The notes beneath the pieces are model-generated. The model ran no database searches. It was not told the origin of the DNA and was given only the letters and a program-made list of their open reading frames with translations. The translations under genes were made by a program, and so were the position numbers. From Lachnospiraceae bacterium (GTDB lineage: Bacteria > Bacillota > Clostridia > Lachnospirales > Anaerotignaceae), in NCBI GenBank assembly GCA_910576545.1, contig CAJTKM010000024.1:1-52254 (forward strand): 52,254 nucleotides of DNA, read 5' to 3'. Shown in pieces: positions 36,242-44,739 of this stretch (position 1 is its first letter; every line of letters starts with the position of its first letter).

Positions 36242-37165
36242 ATGTATTGCGCGGAACTGAAAAAAATTGTGGAAGTTTTCCATCTGGAAAATATACTGCC
36301 GGAAATCAATCTGGAAAAGCGGTGCATTACCCGCAGGGAAGTCAACCGTCCGGCATTGCAGCTGGCGGGGTTTTATGAGCGTTTCGATAACGACCGGCTT
36401 CAAATCATTGGGCGGGTGGAGCATAGTTTTTTAGATAGCCTGACGCCGGAAAAAAGGCGGGAGGCTATCTGCTATTTGTTTGAATATCATATTCCCTGCC
36501 TGATTGTCTGCAAAAATCTGGAAATTTTCCCGGAGATGATAGAGTACGGCAGGAAATACGACGTTCCAATATTTCGCACGACGCAGACAACAACGGATTT
36601 TGCGGCGGAAATCATATTCTGGCTGCGGAAGGAACTGGCGGACAGGGTGATGATGCACGGCGTACTGGTGGATATCTACGGTGAAGGCGTGCTGATTATA
36701 GGGCCGAGCGGAATTGGCAAGAGCGAAGCCGCACTGGAACTGATCAAGCGCGGGCACAGGCTGATTGCAGACGATGCAGTGGAAATTAAGAAAATTGCAG
36801 ACAGGACGCTTATCGGTACCTGCCCGGAGCTGATACGCTATCTGATTGAACTGCGCGGGATTGGCTTAATCAATGTAAAGGAACTGTTTGGCATCAGCGC
36901 TGTGAAGTGGGAAAAATCCATTGACCTGATTATAAAGTTACAGGCGTGGGACGGTCTGGCAGGCAGCTTTGACAGGCTTGGGCTGGATGAGGAATATATT
37001 GAAATACTGGGGAATAAAGTGCTGTGTAATACCATTCCCATACGTCCGGGGCGGAATGTGGCTGTAATCTGCGAATCGGCGGCGATTGCGAACCGGCAGA
37101 AAAAAATGGGACAACATACGGCAAAGGAGCTTGCCCAGAGGTTGGAACAGAACAAAAAGGGGTGA
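36242..37165 (+). CDS. hprK: HPr kinase/phosphorylase
   Basis: HprK phosphorylates and dephosphorylates the regulatory serine of HPr and Crh, linking carbon supply to catabolite repression. The 307-residue protein has the N-terminal domain with GFYERFDNDRLQIIG, then the Walker A GPSGIGKSEAALELIKRGH near residue 155 and the HprK signature LIELRGIGLINVKELFG. GAGAGG lies before the ATG at 36242. murB follows 4 bases after its stop. A Crh-type substrate is encoded nearby at 40282-40524. Confidence 0.96.
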   Translation: MYCAELKKIVEVFHLENILPEINLEKRCITRREVNRPALQLAGFYERFDNDRLQIIGRVEHSFLDSLTPEKRREAICYLFEYHIPCLIVCKNLEIFPEMIEYGRKYDVPIFRTTQTTTDFAAEIIFWLRKELADRVMMHGVLVDIYGEGVLIIGPSGIGKSEAALELIKRGHRLIADDAVEIKKIADRTLIGTCPELIRYLIELRGIGLINVKELFGISAVKWEKSIDLIIKLQAWDGLAGSFDRLGLDEEYIEILGNKVLCNTIPIRPGRNVAVICESAAIANRQKKMGQHTAKELAQRLEQNKKG

Positions 37166-37169
37166 CGGC

Positions 37170-38078
37170 ATGGAAAAGGCAATAGAAAAACTGTGCGGCG
37201 TGTTGGGCAGTGATGCAGTGCGGCTGGAGGAGCCGATGAAAGCGCATACGTCATTTCGTATCGGCGGGCCGGCGGAGCTGTTTCTGACGCCGGAAAACGC
37301 GGCACAGCTTGCGGAAGCAATCCGGATATTGCGGCGGCACGAAATTCCCGTTTTTATCCTCGGCAACGGGAGCAACCTGCTGGTGCGGGATAAAGGCATT
37401 CGCGGGGCTGTGGTTCAGCTTTCCGGACGCATGTCCGCGCTGGAAACAGACGGTACGGCGTTATATGCAGAGGGAGGCGCACTGCTTTCAGCTGCGGCGG
37501 CAAAGGCTGCAAAAGCAGGGCTGACAGGACTGGAATTTGCTTCGGGGATACCAGGGAGCATCGGCGGCGCGGTGATGATGAACGCGGGTGCGTATGGCGG
37601 CGAAATGAAAGACGTGCTGGAAAGCGTGGACGTGCTGACGCGGGATTTGCGGCGGGAAACGCTGCCTGTGGAGCAGATAGGGCTTTCTTACCGGCACAGC
37701 GGCCTTGCGGAACGCGGAGATATTGTGCTGGGCGTAAGGTTCCGGCTGGGACAGGGCGACCCGCAGGCGATACAGGCGCGTATGGCAGAACTGGCAGAGC
37801 AGAGGCGGGAAAAACAGCCTTTGCAGTATCCGAGCGCAGGCAGTACGTTCAAGCGGCCGGAAGGATACTTCGCGGGCAAGTTGATACAGGACGCCGGACT
37901 GAAGGGCAAGACCATTGGAGGGGCGCAGGTATCGGAGAAACACGCGGGTTTCCTCATCAATACCGGCAACGCGACGGCAGGGGAAATGCTGGAACTGATT
38001 GCTTTCTGCCAGAGGACGGTCGAGGAAAAGTTTGGCGTAAGGCTGGAAACAGAAGTCAGGATTGTGGGAGAGGAATAA
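37170..38078 (+). CDS. murB: UDP-N-acetylenolpyruvoylglucosamine reductase
   Basis: MurB reduces UDP-GlcNAc-enolpyruvate to UDP-MurNAc with NADPH and FAD in cell-wall precursor synthesis. The 302-residue protein has the FAD-binding motifs SFRIGGPAELF, LGNGSNLLVRD and GIPGSIGGAVMMNAGAYGGE. The catalytic serine is in YPSAGSTFKRPEG, as in type II MurB. GGGG overlaps the hprK end, so the two are translationally close. The hprK-murB-rapZ order is common in Clostridia. Confidence 0.96.
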   Translation: MEKAIEKLCGVLGSDAVRLEEPMKAHTSFRIGGPAELFLTPENAAQLAEAIRILRRHEIPVFILGNGSNLLVRDKGIRGAVVQLSGRMSALETDGTALYAEGGALLSAAAAKAAKAGLTGLEFASGIPGSIGGAVMMNAGAYGGEMKDVLESVDVLTRDLRRETLPVEQIGLSYRHSGLAERGDIVLGVRFRLGQGDPQAIQARMAELAEQRREKQPLQYPSAGSTFKRPEGYFAGKLIQDAGLKGKTIGGAQVSEKHAGFLINTGNATAGEMLELIAFCQRTVEEKFGVRLETEVRIVGEE

Positions 38079-38269
38079 GAACTTATCCGTAAATAAGATG
38101 AAGCAGGATGTGCGTAGAAAAAGGCATAAAAACTCTGAGGGTTTTGCCCTCCGGTCAGCGAAAAGTACAGCCGGGGCCAAAATGGATATGCTTTTTGAAC
38201 AAGATAACAGACATGGTTTTTATATTATCCGGTCATACGAATGTGTGACGGCAATCGGGCAAGGGATGC

Positions 38270-38360
38270 AGAGCCTTCGGGGGAGGCTCGTTCTGTATCG
38301 ACCGGAGCGGAGAAAGGGTCCCTTACGGGAAATGGAGGGCGGAGCCTTCAAGGTCTTATA
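38270..38360 (+). repeat. interspersed intergenic repeat, copy before rapZ
   Basis: GCAATCGGGCAAGGGATGCA, GAGCCTTCGGGGGAGGCTC and GGAGCCTTCAAGGTCTTA blocks resemble the family copies at 31722-31765 and 33559-33622. The rapZ start is 25 bases further. The murB-rapZ gap (306 bases) also holds AACTTATCCGTAAATAA at 38082-38098, shared with 22312-22324. Confidence 0.45.
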
Positions 38361-38384
38361 GAATACACAAAAGAAAGGCAGGCG

Positions 38385-39263
38385 ATGGAAATGCGGTTTG
38401 TAATCGTAACGGGAATGTCCGGCGCGGGCAAGTCATCGGTGTTGAAATTTTTGGAAGATATCAGCTTTTTCTGCGTGGACAATATTCCGCCGGCGTTGCT
38501 GCCGAAATTTGCGGAACTCTGCTATGAGCAGGGCGGCGAAATCGAAAAAGCCGCAGTCGGCATAGACATCCGCGGCGGGAAGCTGTTCAATGATTTGTTT
38601 GAGGTGCTTTCTGAAATGCAGGAAAGAGGCTATGAATACGAAATTCTTTTCCTGGAGGCTTCGGAGCAGGTGCTGATGAAACGCTATAAGGAAACCCGCC
38701 GCAGCCACCCGCTTTCACGCGGCGGGTCTATCGGTGAGGGTATCCAGATGGAGCGGGAAATGCTGAAAGAGGTTAAGAAAAAGGCGACCTATATCATAGA
38801 CACCAGCAGTACCCTGACAAGGGAGCTGAAAGAACAGATAAACGGCATTTTTCTGGAAAATCACGCATTTGAGAGCCTTGTTGTCACGGTATGCTCCTTT
38901 GGCTTCAAATACGGTATTCCGGTGGACAGCGATCTGGTGTTCGATGTGCGGTTCCTGCCGAATCCGTTTTATATACAGGAACTGAAGGAACTGACGGGCA
39001 ACGATAAGCCGGTCAGCGATTATGTTATGAGCTTCGAGGAAAGCAGGGTCTTTCTCGGAAAGCTGGTGGATATGGTGGAATTTTTAATCCCGCATTATAT
39101 CAAGGAGGGCAAGAGCAACCTGATTATCAGCATCGGCTGCACAGGCGGAAAACATCGCTCCGTTACGCTGGCAAATGCTCTGTATGCCGCGCTGAAAGAG
39201 GCGCAGCACACGATGCTCCTGAAGCATAATGACATTGAAAAGGACGCGCGGAACAAGCGGTAG
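38385..39263 (+). CDS. rapZ: RapZ/YvcJ family nucleotide-binding protein
   Basis: The 292-residue protein has Walker [17 protein letters not shown] at residue 10, the conserved [11 protein letters not shown] and the C-terminal signature [11 protein letters not shown]. RapZ/YvcJ binds nucleotides; it regulates amino-sugar synthesis through small RNAs in Enterobacteria and affects competence in Bacillus. The neighbours murB upstream and whiA-crh downstream match the Bacillus yvcJ-whiA-crh arrangement. Confidence 0.95.
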   Translation: MEMRFVIVTGMSGAGKSSVLKFLEDISFFCVDNIPPALLPKFAELCYEQGGEIEKAAVGIDIRGGKLFNDLFEVLSEMQERGYEYEILFLEASEQVLMKRYKETRRSHPLSRGGSIGEGIQMEREMLKEVKKKATYIIDTSSTLTRELKEQINGIFLENHAFESLVVTVCSFGFKYGIPVDSDLVFDVRFLPNPFYIQELKELTGNDKPVSDYVMSFEESRVFLGKLVDMVEFLIPHYIKEGKSNLIISIGCTGGKHRSVTLANALYAALKEAQHTMLLKHNDIEKDARNKR

Positions 39264-39322
39264 GAGAGGCTGAAAATCCTTGCCGCCGCCACACCGGAAA
39301 CCGACGGGAGGGAGGGACAAAT

Positions 39323-40285
39323 TTGTCATTTTCGTCTAAGGTTAAAAGCGAGTTATCAACTCATTTTGGAAATGGGCGACACTGTGATATCGCGGAGATT
39401 GCAGCGTTTGTAAATATCTGTGGACAGACTGCCGTTCTTAGGGATTATTTTTGGTTAAAAATACAGACGGAGAATTTTGACGTTGCGAAAAAGTGCTTTA
39501 CATTATTGCGAAATACTTTTAATATAAATGTTGATATATCCATTCGCAGCAGCCGCAGAAACCGAAAAACAAGGGTGTATTCCCTTGTGATGCGGGAGCC
39601 TGGAGAGGTGGAAACACTCCTTTGCGCCGCGGGGATATTATATGATACGGAGCAGGGCGAAAAACAGCTGAAAAAACGTATATTCCCGCCTGTTGTCAGC
39701 AGTATCTGCTGCCGCAGGGCTTATATCCGCAGCGCGTTCCTTGCCGCCGGCTCCGTAAATGACCCGAAAAAAAATTATCACATTGAATTTGTCCTTACGG
39801 ACAGGGAAGCGGCAGAGCAGTTACAGGGGTTAATCAATTCCTTCCGGCTGGACGCGAAGGTGGTGGAGCGGAAAGAGCATTTTGTGGTCTACCTGAAAGA
39901 GGGGGAGCAGATTGTAAATCTGCTGAACGTAATGGAGGCGCCGGTGGCGCTGATGGATTTGGAAAACGTACGGATTGTGAAGGAAATGCGCAATGACATC
40001 AACCGAAAGGTCAACTGCGAAACGGCAAACCTGGGCAAGGTAATCGGCGCGGCGGTCAAACAGCTTGAGGATATTGCGTATATCGATGAAACGATTGGGC
40101 TTTCCAGCCTTTCGGAACAGCTTGAAGAGGTTGCACGTCTGCGTTTGAAGTATCCTGATACGAGTTTGAAAGAGCTGGGTTCCCATCTGGCGGCACCTGT
40201 TGGGAAATCGGGTGTCAACCATAGGCTGCGTAAGATCAGCAATATAGCGGAAACGCTCAGAGAGGGTAAAGGTGAAATAAAATGA
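39323..40285 (+). CDS. whiA: WhiA family DNA-binding protein
   Basis: The 320-residue protein has the LAGLIDADG-like N-terminal domain (RAYIRSAFLAAGSVNDPKKNY) and a C-terminal HTH with LKELGSHLAAPVGKSGVNHR. WhiA is linked to sporulation septation in actinomycetes and to division and chromosome segregation in Bacillus. The TTG start at 39323 follows GGAGGGA by 6 bases and gives the standard SFSSKVKSELS opening. Its stop overlaps the crh start in ATGA, so the two are translationally coupled. Confidence 0.95.
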   Translation: MSFSSKVKSELSTHFGNGRHCDIAEIAAFVNICGQTAVLRDYFWLKIQTENFDVAKKCFTLLRNTFNINVDISIRSSRRNRKTRVYSLVMREPGEVETLLCAAGILYDTEQGEKQLKKRIFPPVVSSICCRRAYIRSAFLAAGSVNDPKKNYHIEFVLTDREAAEQLQGLINSFRLDAKVVERKEHFVVYLKEGEQIVNLLNVMEAPVALMDLENVRIVKEMRNDINRKVNCETANLGKVIGAAVKQLEDIAYIDETIGLSSLSEQLEEVARLRLKYPDTSLKELGSHLAAPVGKSGVNHRLRKISNIAETLREGKGEIK

Positions 40286-40524
40286 CACAAAAATCAGTTA
40301 CCATCAAAACGGCCTTAGATGCAAGACAGGCGGCTTATTTTGTACAGACCGCCGGGAAGTATGAAGCAGAGATTCAGGTGAGCATTGAAGAAAAAAGAAT
40401 CAATGCCAAAAGCATTATGGGTACGATTGCTTTGAATATGCAGGAAGGGCAGACCGCTGTGATTATGGCAGAGGGGAAGGACGAGGCTGCGGCTGTGGAA
40501 GAGCTTGCCGCTGTGCTGTCCTGA
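40282..40524 (+). CDS. HPr family protein of the Crh type
   Basis: This 80-residue HPr-fold protein keeps the HprK target serine in NAKSIMG (Ser44). The PTS phosphorylation histidine is replaced: the usual IHARPA reads LDARQA, with Asp13 in its place. It therefore cannot relay PTS phosphate and should act only as a regulator, like Bacillus Crh, which has Gln at that position. The start overlaps the whiA stop. HprK, its expected kinase, is encoded at 36242-37165. Confidence 0.9.
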   Translation: MTQKSVTIKTALDARQAAYFVQTAGKYEAEIQVSIEEKRINAKSIMGTIALNMQEGQTAVIMAEGKDEAAAVEELAAVLS

Positions 40525-40732
40525 AAAACATCAGTTTCAGCAATTATATTTTATTATTTTGATGATAGATTACGATATATATTATTCGGTTTTGGCTTTG
40601 TCCGGACAGATGTTCCGGCAGAGGGAAAACAGTTGAAAGCGGCAATCAAAAGCGTTTCAGGAAATAAGGATTTCCGGGAACGCTTTTTGTCTGTTTCTGG
40701 TATATATTGGCGATGTAAATGTACGGTTAAAA

Positions 40733-40794
40733 TGAGGCAGGGGCTGAAAACCCTTGTGGGAGTTTGAGAGTGCATAGCCCTCAGGAGTTTCAAA
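40733..40794 (+). repeat. interspersed intergenic repeat, copy before the alcohol dehydrogenase
   Basis: AATGAGGCAGGGGCTGAAAA, CCCTTGTGGGAGTTTGAGAG and ATAGCCCTCAGGAGTTT follow the pattern of the copy at 33559-33622. The gene start is 16 bases further on. Confidence 0.5.
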
Positions 40795-40809
40795 AAAGGA
40801 AGTGGAAAT

Positions 40810-42030
40810 ATGGATACGATGGAAAAGTTGTATTGCAGGATATTCCAAGGCGCGTTTCGTATGGCTCTGCCTGTTCTGCCTTACAGGGAGCCGGAGCTGT
40901 TGAACCGTGTGGACGCCATCCCGCCTGTTCTGCGGGAGAAGGGCGTGGGGCGTGTGCTTTTGGTGACAGATAAGGGCGTGCGCCGTGCGGGGCTGACACG
41001 CCCGCTGGAAAACGCGCTGAAGGCGGCAGGCATAGGCTGTGCTGTTTATGATGGAGTGGAGGCAAACCCGACAATCCGTAATGTCGGGGAGGCAGCAGCG
41101 CTTTACTGCAAAAGCCATGCGAAGGGGTTGATTGCATTCGGCGGCGGCTCCGCGATGGACTGCGCGAAGGTGACGGGGGCACGGATCGCCTGCCCGAAAA
41201 AGCCTGTTTACAAAATGAAAGGAATTTTGAAGATACGCAGGAAACTGCCGCTTCTGATTGCCGTGCCCACAACGGCGGGAACCGGCAGCGAAACCACGCT
41301 TGCGGCAGTGATTACAGACAGCGGCACGAAACACAAATATCCCATAAATGATTTTGTGCTGATTCCCGATTATGCCGTTTTGGATTATCGTGTAACGCTC
41401 GGTCTGCCGAAACAGATGACGGCGACAACGGGCATGGACGCGCTGACACATGCCGTTGAAGCGTACATAGGCAGGAGCACGACGCGGCAGACCAGAAGGC
41501 TGTGCGAGGAAGCTGTGGCAATCATTTATGGATTCCTGAAACGCAGCTACGATAATGGTTCGGACAAAGCCGCGCGGGCGATGATGCTGCGGGCGGCATA
41601 TTGTGCAGGGGCGGCGTTTTCGCGCTCATATGTGGGCTATGTGCATGCCGTGGCACATTCCCTCGGCGGACGCTACGGCGTGCCGCATGGGCTGGCAAAT
41701 GCTGTGATACTGCCTTATTTTCTGGAGGAGTACGGCGAACACTGCGAAAGGAGGCTGGCAAGGCTGGCGAAGGCTGCCGGAATGGTTCCGAAGGAGATGC
41801 CAAAGCGGAAAGCGGCGGCTGTTTTTTTGCAATGGGTGAGGGATATGAACCGCTATATGGGAATTCCAGAGTATATCCATGAGATACAGGAGGAAGATAT
41901 TCCCGCTATGGCACGGCACGCCGCCGCGGAGGGCAACCCGCTGTATCCTGTGCCGGTGCTGATGAACGCGGAAGAACTGTCATTTATGTATGAAAAAATC
42001 AGGGAAAAGAGGGACATGAATGAAAATTGA
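40810..42030 (+). CDS. iron-containing alcohol dehydrogenase
   Basis: The 406-residue protein has the type III Fe-ADH fold: NAD-binding FGGGSAMDCAK near residue 115, VPTTAGTGSETT, and metal ligands in TGMDALTHAVEAY and HAVAHSLGGRYGVPHGLAN. It interconverts aldehydes and alcohols with NAD(P)H. AAGGAAGTGG precedes the ATG. Its last codons overlap the aldehyde dehydrogenase start by 11 bases, so the pair is coupled. Together they could take a fatty or branched alcohol to the acid, or the reverse. Confidence 0.93.
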   Translation: MDTMEKLYCRIFQGAFRMALPVLPYREPELLNRVDAIPPVLREKGVGRVLLVTDKGVRRAGLTRPLENALKAAGIGCAVYDGVEANPTIRNVGEAAALYCKSHAKGLIAFGGGSAMDCAKVTGARIACPKKPVYKMKGILKIRRKLPLLIAVPTTAGTGSETTLAAVITDSGTKHKYPINDFVLIPDYAVLDYRVTLGLPKQMTATTGMDALTHAVEAYIGRSTTRQTRRLCEEAVAIIYGFLKRSYDNGSDKAARAMMLRAAYCAGAAFSRSYVGYVHAVAHSLGGRYGVPHGLANAVILPYFLEEYGEHCERRLARLAKAAGMVPKEMPKRKAAAVFLQWVRDMNRYMGIPEYIHEIQEEDIPAMARHAAAEGNPLYPVPVLMNAEELSFMYEKIREKRDMNEN

Positions 42031-43390
42031 AGAAGCAGTACAATGGCAGAAGACTTTTTTCCGAACGGGGAAAACAATACCGCTGGCATTTCGGAAAATG
42101 GCATTGAAACGGCTGCGGAGGAAAATCCTTTGCTATGAAAAGGAAATCTGCGCCGCTCTGCGGGAAGATTTGAATAAATCGGAACCGGAAAGCTATCTTT
42201 CTGAAATCGGTATGACACTTTCTGAATTGGGTTATGTAGAAAAACATTTGGCGCGCTGGACAGCAAAACGGCATGTACTGACGCCGTTGGCACAGTTTTC
42301 CGCAGAGAGCTTTACGGTAAAAGAGCCGTATGGCGTGGTGCTGGTAATGTCGCCATGGAATTACCCGTTTATGCTCTGCATGGAGCCTTTGATTGGCGCG
42401 CTGGCGGCGGGCAACTGTTGTGTAGTGAAGCCTTCGGCGTATGCCCCCGCGACTTCGGCGGTGATACGAAAAATTCTGGGGGAATGTTTCCCGCCGGAAT
42501 ATGTGCTGACTGTGGAGGGCGGCAGGAAGGAAAACCGGGAGTTGCTTGACCAGCCGTTTGACTACATTTTCTTTACGGGCGGCGTAACGGTGGGGCGTGA
42601 GGTTATGGAACGGGCGGCGAAAAACCTTACGCCTGTGACGCTGGAATTGGGCGGGAAAAGCCCCTGCATTGTTGACCGTACGGCAAAGTTGAACCTGGCG
42701 GCGAAACGCATTGTGTTCGGAAAATTCCTCAACTGCGGGCAGACCTGTGTTGCACCGGATTATATTCTGGTGGAACAGTGCGTTAAAGAGGAATTCATCG
42801 GGTATTTGAAAAAGTGGATTACAGTGATGTATGGCGCAGATGCACGGAAGAACCCCGATTATGGTAAGATGATAAACGAAAAGCATTTCCGGCGGGTCTG
42901 TGGGCTGATTGAGCCGGAAAAGGTGGTGTTCGGCGGCGGGGCAGATGCGGATACGCTGAAAATACAGCCGACGATACTGGACAATGTGACGGCGGCGGAT
43001 GCAGTGATGCAGGAAGAAATATTTGGGCCTGTGCTTCCGGTGCTGACATTTGATGCGCCTACGGAGGCGGAGCGATTTATCCGCGAAAGGCCGAAGCCGC
43101 TGGCGTTGTATCTTTTTACGCGGAACAGGTGTGCAATGGAGCGGTTCCTGCGGCATGTGCCGTTTGGTGGTGGATGTATCAATGATACCGTAATACATCT
43201 GGCAACTTCACGCATGGGCTTTGGCGGCGTGGGGCAGAGCGGCATGGGCAGCTACCATGGGAAAAAGAGCTTTGACACGTTCAGCCATGAAAAAAGCATT
43301 GTCAAAAAACACCTCTGGCTGGATTTGCCAATGCGCTACGCGCCGTATGCTGATTGGAAGAACGCGCTGGTACGGATGTTTTTGAAGTAG
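42020..43390 (+). CDS. aldehyde dehydrogenase (class 3-like)
   Basis: The 456-residue protein has the ALDH motifs of the short class 3 type: VLVMSPWNYPFMLCMEPLIG, FFTGGVTVGREVM, the catalytic Glu in LELGGKSP near residue 210 and the catalytic Cys in FLNCGQTCVAPDY near residue 245. It oxidises an aldehyde to the acid with NAD(P). The ATG at 42020 lies inside the end of the ADH gene. A C-terminal SYHGKKSFDTFSHEKSI segment is typical of membrane-associated class 3 enzymes. Confidence 0.93.
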   Translation: MKIEEAVQWQKTFFRTGKTIPLAFRKMALKRLRRKILCYEKEICAALREDLNKSEPESYLSEIGMTLSELGYVEKHLARWTAKRHVLTPLAQFSAESFTVKEPYGVVLVMSPWNYPFMLCMEPLIGALAAGNCCVVKPSAYAPATSAVIRKILGECFPPEYVLTVEGGRKENRELLDQPFDYIFFTGGVTVGREVMERAAKNLTPVTLELGGKSPCIVDRTAKLNLAAKRIVFGKFLNCGQTCVAPDYILVEQCVKEEFIGYLKKWITVMYGADARKNPDYGKMINEKHFRRVCGLIEPEKVVFGGGADADTLKIQPTILDNVTAADAVMQEEIFGPVLPVLTFDAPTEAERFIRERPKPLALYLFTRNRCAMERFLRHVPFGGGCINDTVIHLATSRMGFGGVGQSGMGSYHGKKSFDTFSHEKSIVKKHLWLDLPMRYAPYADWKNALVRMFLK

Positions 43391-43411
43391 GAGAAACGGC
43401 GGCTTGGCTTA

Positions 43412-43697
43412 GGCAGTGTCGTCACAAGTGTCTGTACGCGCCTTTCCGGCAGATTTTGTCGGCTTTTTCGTTAAAAATTCCTGCCGTACCGCCCACCTGG
43501 CGGCTCCGCCGCCGGGCAGCGCGGCAATGCCGAGCCACATTGTGCGCCTGCGGATTTTTGCCTGAAATCCGCCCCAATTATGCTCGAAAATACATATACA
43601 TGATTTATGGCGACACTGCATAAGAAAACAGATTTTTCTTTTGATTTGCTTTTTCAAGCCAAACGCTTCAAAAAATGAAATTTTCTTGTGACAACAC
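43412..43697. repeat. MITE-like non-autonomous element
   Basis: GTGTCGTCACAAG (43416-43428) and CTTGTGACAACAC (43685-43697) are inverted repeats with one mismatch. An inner copy of the end sequence, TGGCGACACTGC, lies at 43608-43619 and also pairs with the left end (GCAGTGTCGTCA, 43413-43424). There is no transposase. An open frame on the minus strand inside it has no ribosome binding site. It accounts for most of the 481-base gap between the aldehyde dehydrogenase and marR. Confidence 0.55.
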
Positions 43698-43815
43698 CCA
43701 CAGGGAGGCGCGGTTCTCTTTTTTGATAATCAGCCTGATATACGGCGGGTGGAACAAAATTTTTCAAAGGGATTTTTCCGGTTTGTGGAGTATCTGAAAA
43801 ATTAAGAAGTTTTAT

Positions 43816-43856
43816 TTGACAAAAAGGCTGTTTTGCGCTATGATGTGCATATACAC
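43816..43856 (+). promoter_or_regulatory. marR promoter with palindromic operator
   Basis: TTGACA (43816-43821) and TATGAT (43839-43844) are 17 bases apart. Immediately after the -10 is GTGCATATACAC (43845-43856), a near-perfect palindrome. A perfect version, GTGTATATACAC, lies just after marR at 44327-44338. Binding there would block transcription start, fitting MarR autorepression. Confidence 0.75.
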
Positions 43857-43871
43857 GAAGGGGGCGGGGCT

Positions 43872-44303
43872 ATGAAAGAAAAACCGGTATACAAAAGCCA
43901 ATGCTATTGCATGAATCTGCGGCGGGCGGCGAATGCCGTAACAGACTACTACGATGCGGTGTTGAAGGATTTAGGGGTTTCGGTCAGCCAGTTTTCCCTG
44001 TTGTTAAATCTGGCGCGAATGGAAACGGCAAACACGAGCGAACTGGCGGAGCGGGTCAATTTAGACCGGAGCACGCTTGTACGGAATCTGAAGCCGCTTT
44101 TGGAACGCGGACTGATTCTGGATTTTGCCAGAGAAGGTGCGCGGAGCCATAAATTTGCCGTAAGCGAAACGGGTCAGGCTCTTTTGGAAAAGGGCATACC
44201 GCAGTGGGAACATGCGCAGGAAACGGTCAAGGACTATCTTTCGCCGGAGGATACGGAAACGTTGCTGCGGCTTTTGCGAAAATTACATGAATTGTCTGTG
44301 TAA
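43872..44303 (+). CDS. MarR family transcriptional regulator
   Basis: This 143-residue protein has the MarR winged-helix fold: SQFSLLLNLARMETANTSEL, AERVNLDRSTLVRNLKPLLERGLI and the wing with ARSHKFAVSETG. MarR proteins are usually ligand-released repressors of detoxification or efflux genes. GGGGCGGGG lies before the ATG at 43872. Palindromes on both sides of the gene suggest it represses itself and a downstream unit; that unit now appears degraded. Confidence 0.9.
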   Translation: MKEKPVYKSQCYCMNLRRAANAVTDYYDAVLKDLGVSVSQFSLLLNLARMETANTSELAERVNLDRSTLVRNLKPLLERGLILDFAREGARSHKFAVSETGQALLEKGIPQWEHAQETVKDYLSPEDTETLLRLLRKLHELSV

Positions 44304-44326
44304 ACAGACTTTCTGCCGCCAATTTA

Positions 44327-44338
44327 GTGTATATACAC
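44327..44338. promoter_or_regulatory. second MarR-type operator palindrome
   Basis: GTGTATATACAC is a perfect 12-base palindrome and matches the operator at 43845-43856 in 11 of 12 positions. It lies 24 bases after the marR stop, ahead of sequence that no longer encodes an intact gene. Confidence 0.65.
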
Positions 44339-44404
44339 GAATTAAAAAGCTGCAATAGAAAACGGGAAATCAGCAGTACCTTCTTTTTTGAAAGGAAAAA
44401 GAAA

Positions 44405-44668
44405 ATGGAGAAATTGAAGGAAAAATCAAAATGAGAATCAGAAAGATTCATACAAAAAAACACCGGTTGCGGTTAGGCCATTTTCGCAGGGCTGTATTGC
44501 GGGGGAAGGTTTATATTTGTCGGGGCAGGGGAGGGTTCCGTCCGGAAGATGGCAAAGTTGTTTCAGGCGGCGTAAATTATCAGCCGTCCGGCGTGTATCT
44601 GTGTGGCTGCCAAGGAGCTGCCGCTGGACATCCAGCGTGAGGTTGAAATAGTCGCATATTTGAAATAA
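44405..44668 (+). pseudogene. degraded coding remnant downstream of marR
   Basis: The GC content and codon-like texture of 44460-44668 resemble coding sequence, but every frame is broken. The last part reads ELPLDIQREVEIVAYLK then stop (44614-44667) in a different frame from the upstream part. A plausible ribosome binding site and ATG at 44405 lead only to a nine-codon frame. I cannot name the original gene. It may be the former MarR target. Confidence 0.35.
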
Positions 44669-44671
44669 GAG

Positions 44672-44718
44672 AAAAAAAGCCGAGATTTTGGCAGCTGCCA
44701 ATTCCCGGCCTTTTTCGT
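44672..44718. terminator. bidirectional terminator
   Basis: AAAAAAGCCGAGA pairs with TCCCGGCCTTTTT around an inner TTGGCAGCTGCCAA palindrome. It can end the phzF-like gene on the minus strand and transcripts from marR. Confidence 0.75.
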
Positions 44719-44739
44719 TTCAATAAGTGCAGACAGTGT

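Noticed and set aside
43409-43657. 82-codon minus-strand frame after the aldehyde dehydrogenase
   Set aside because: It coincides with the MITE-like repeat and lacks a translation signal; probably a by-product of the repeat sequence.
44438-44701. 87-codon minus-strand frame downstream of marR
   Set aside because: It runs through a strong terminator hairpin and has no ribosome binding site; the plus-strand degraded remnant is a simpler reading.
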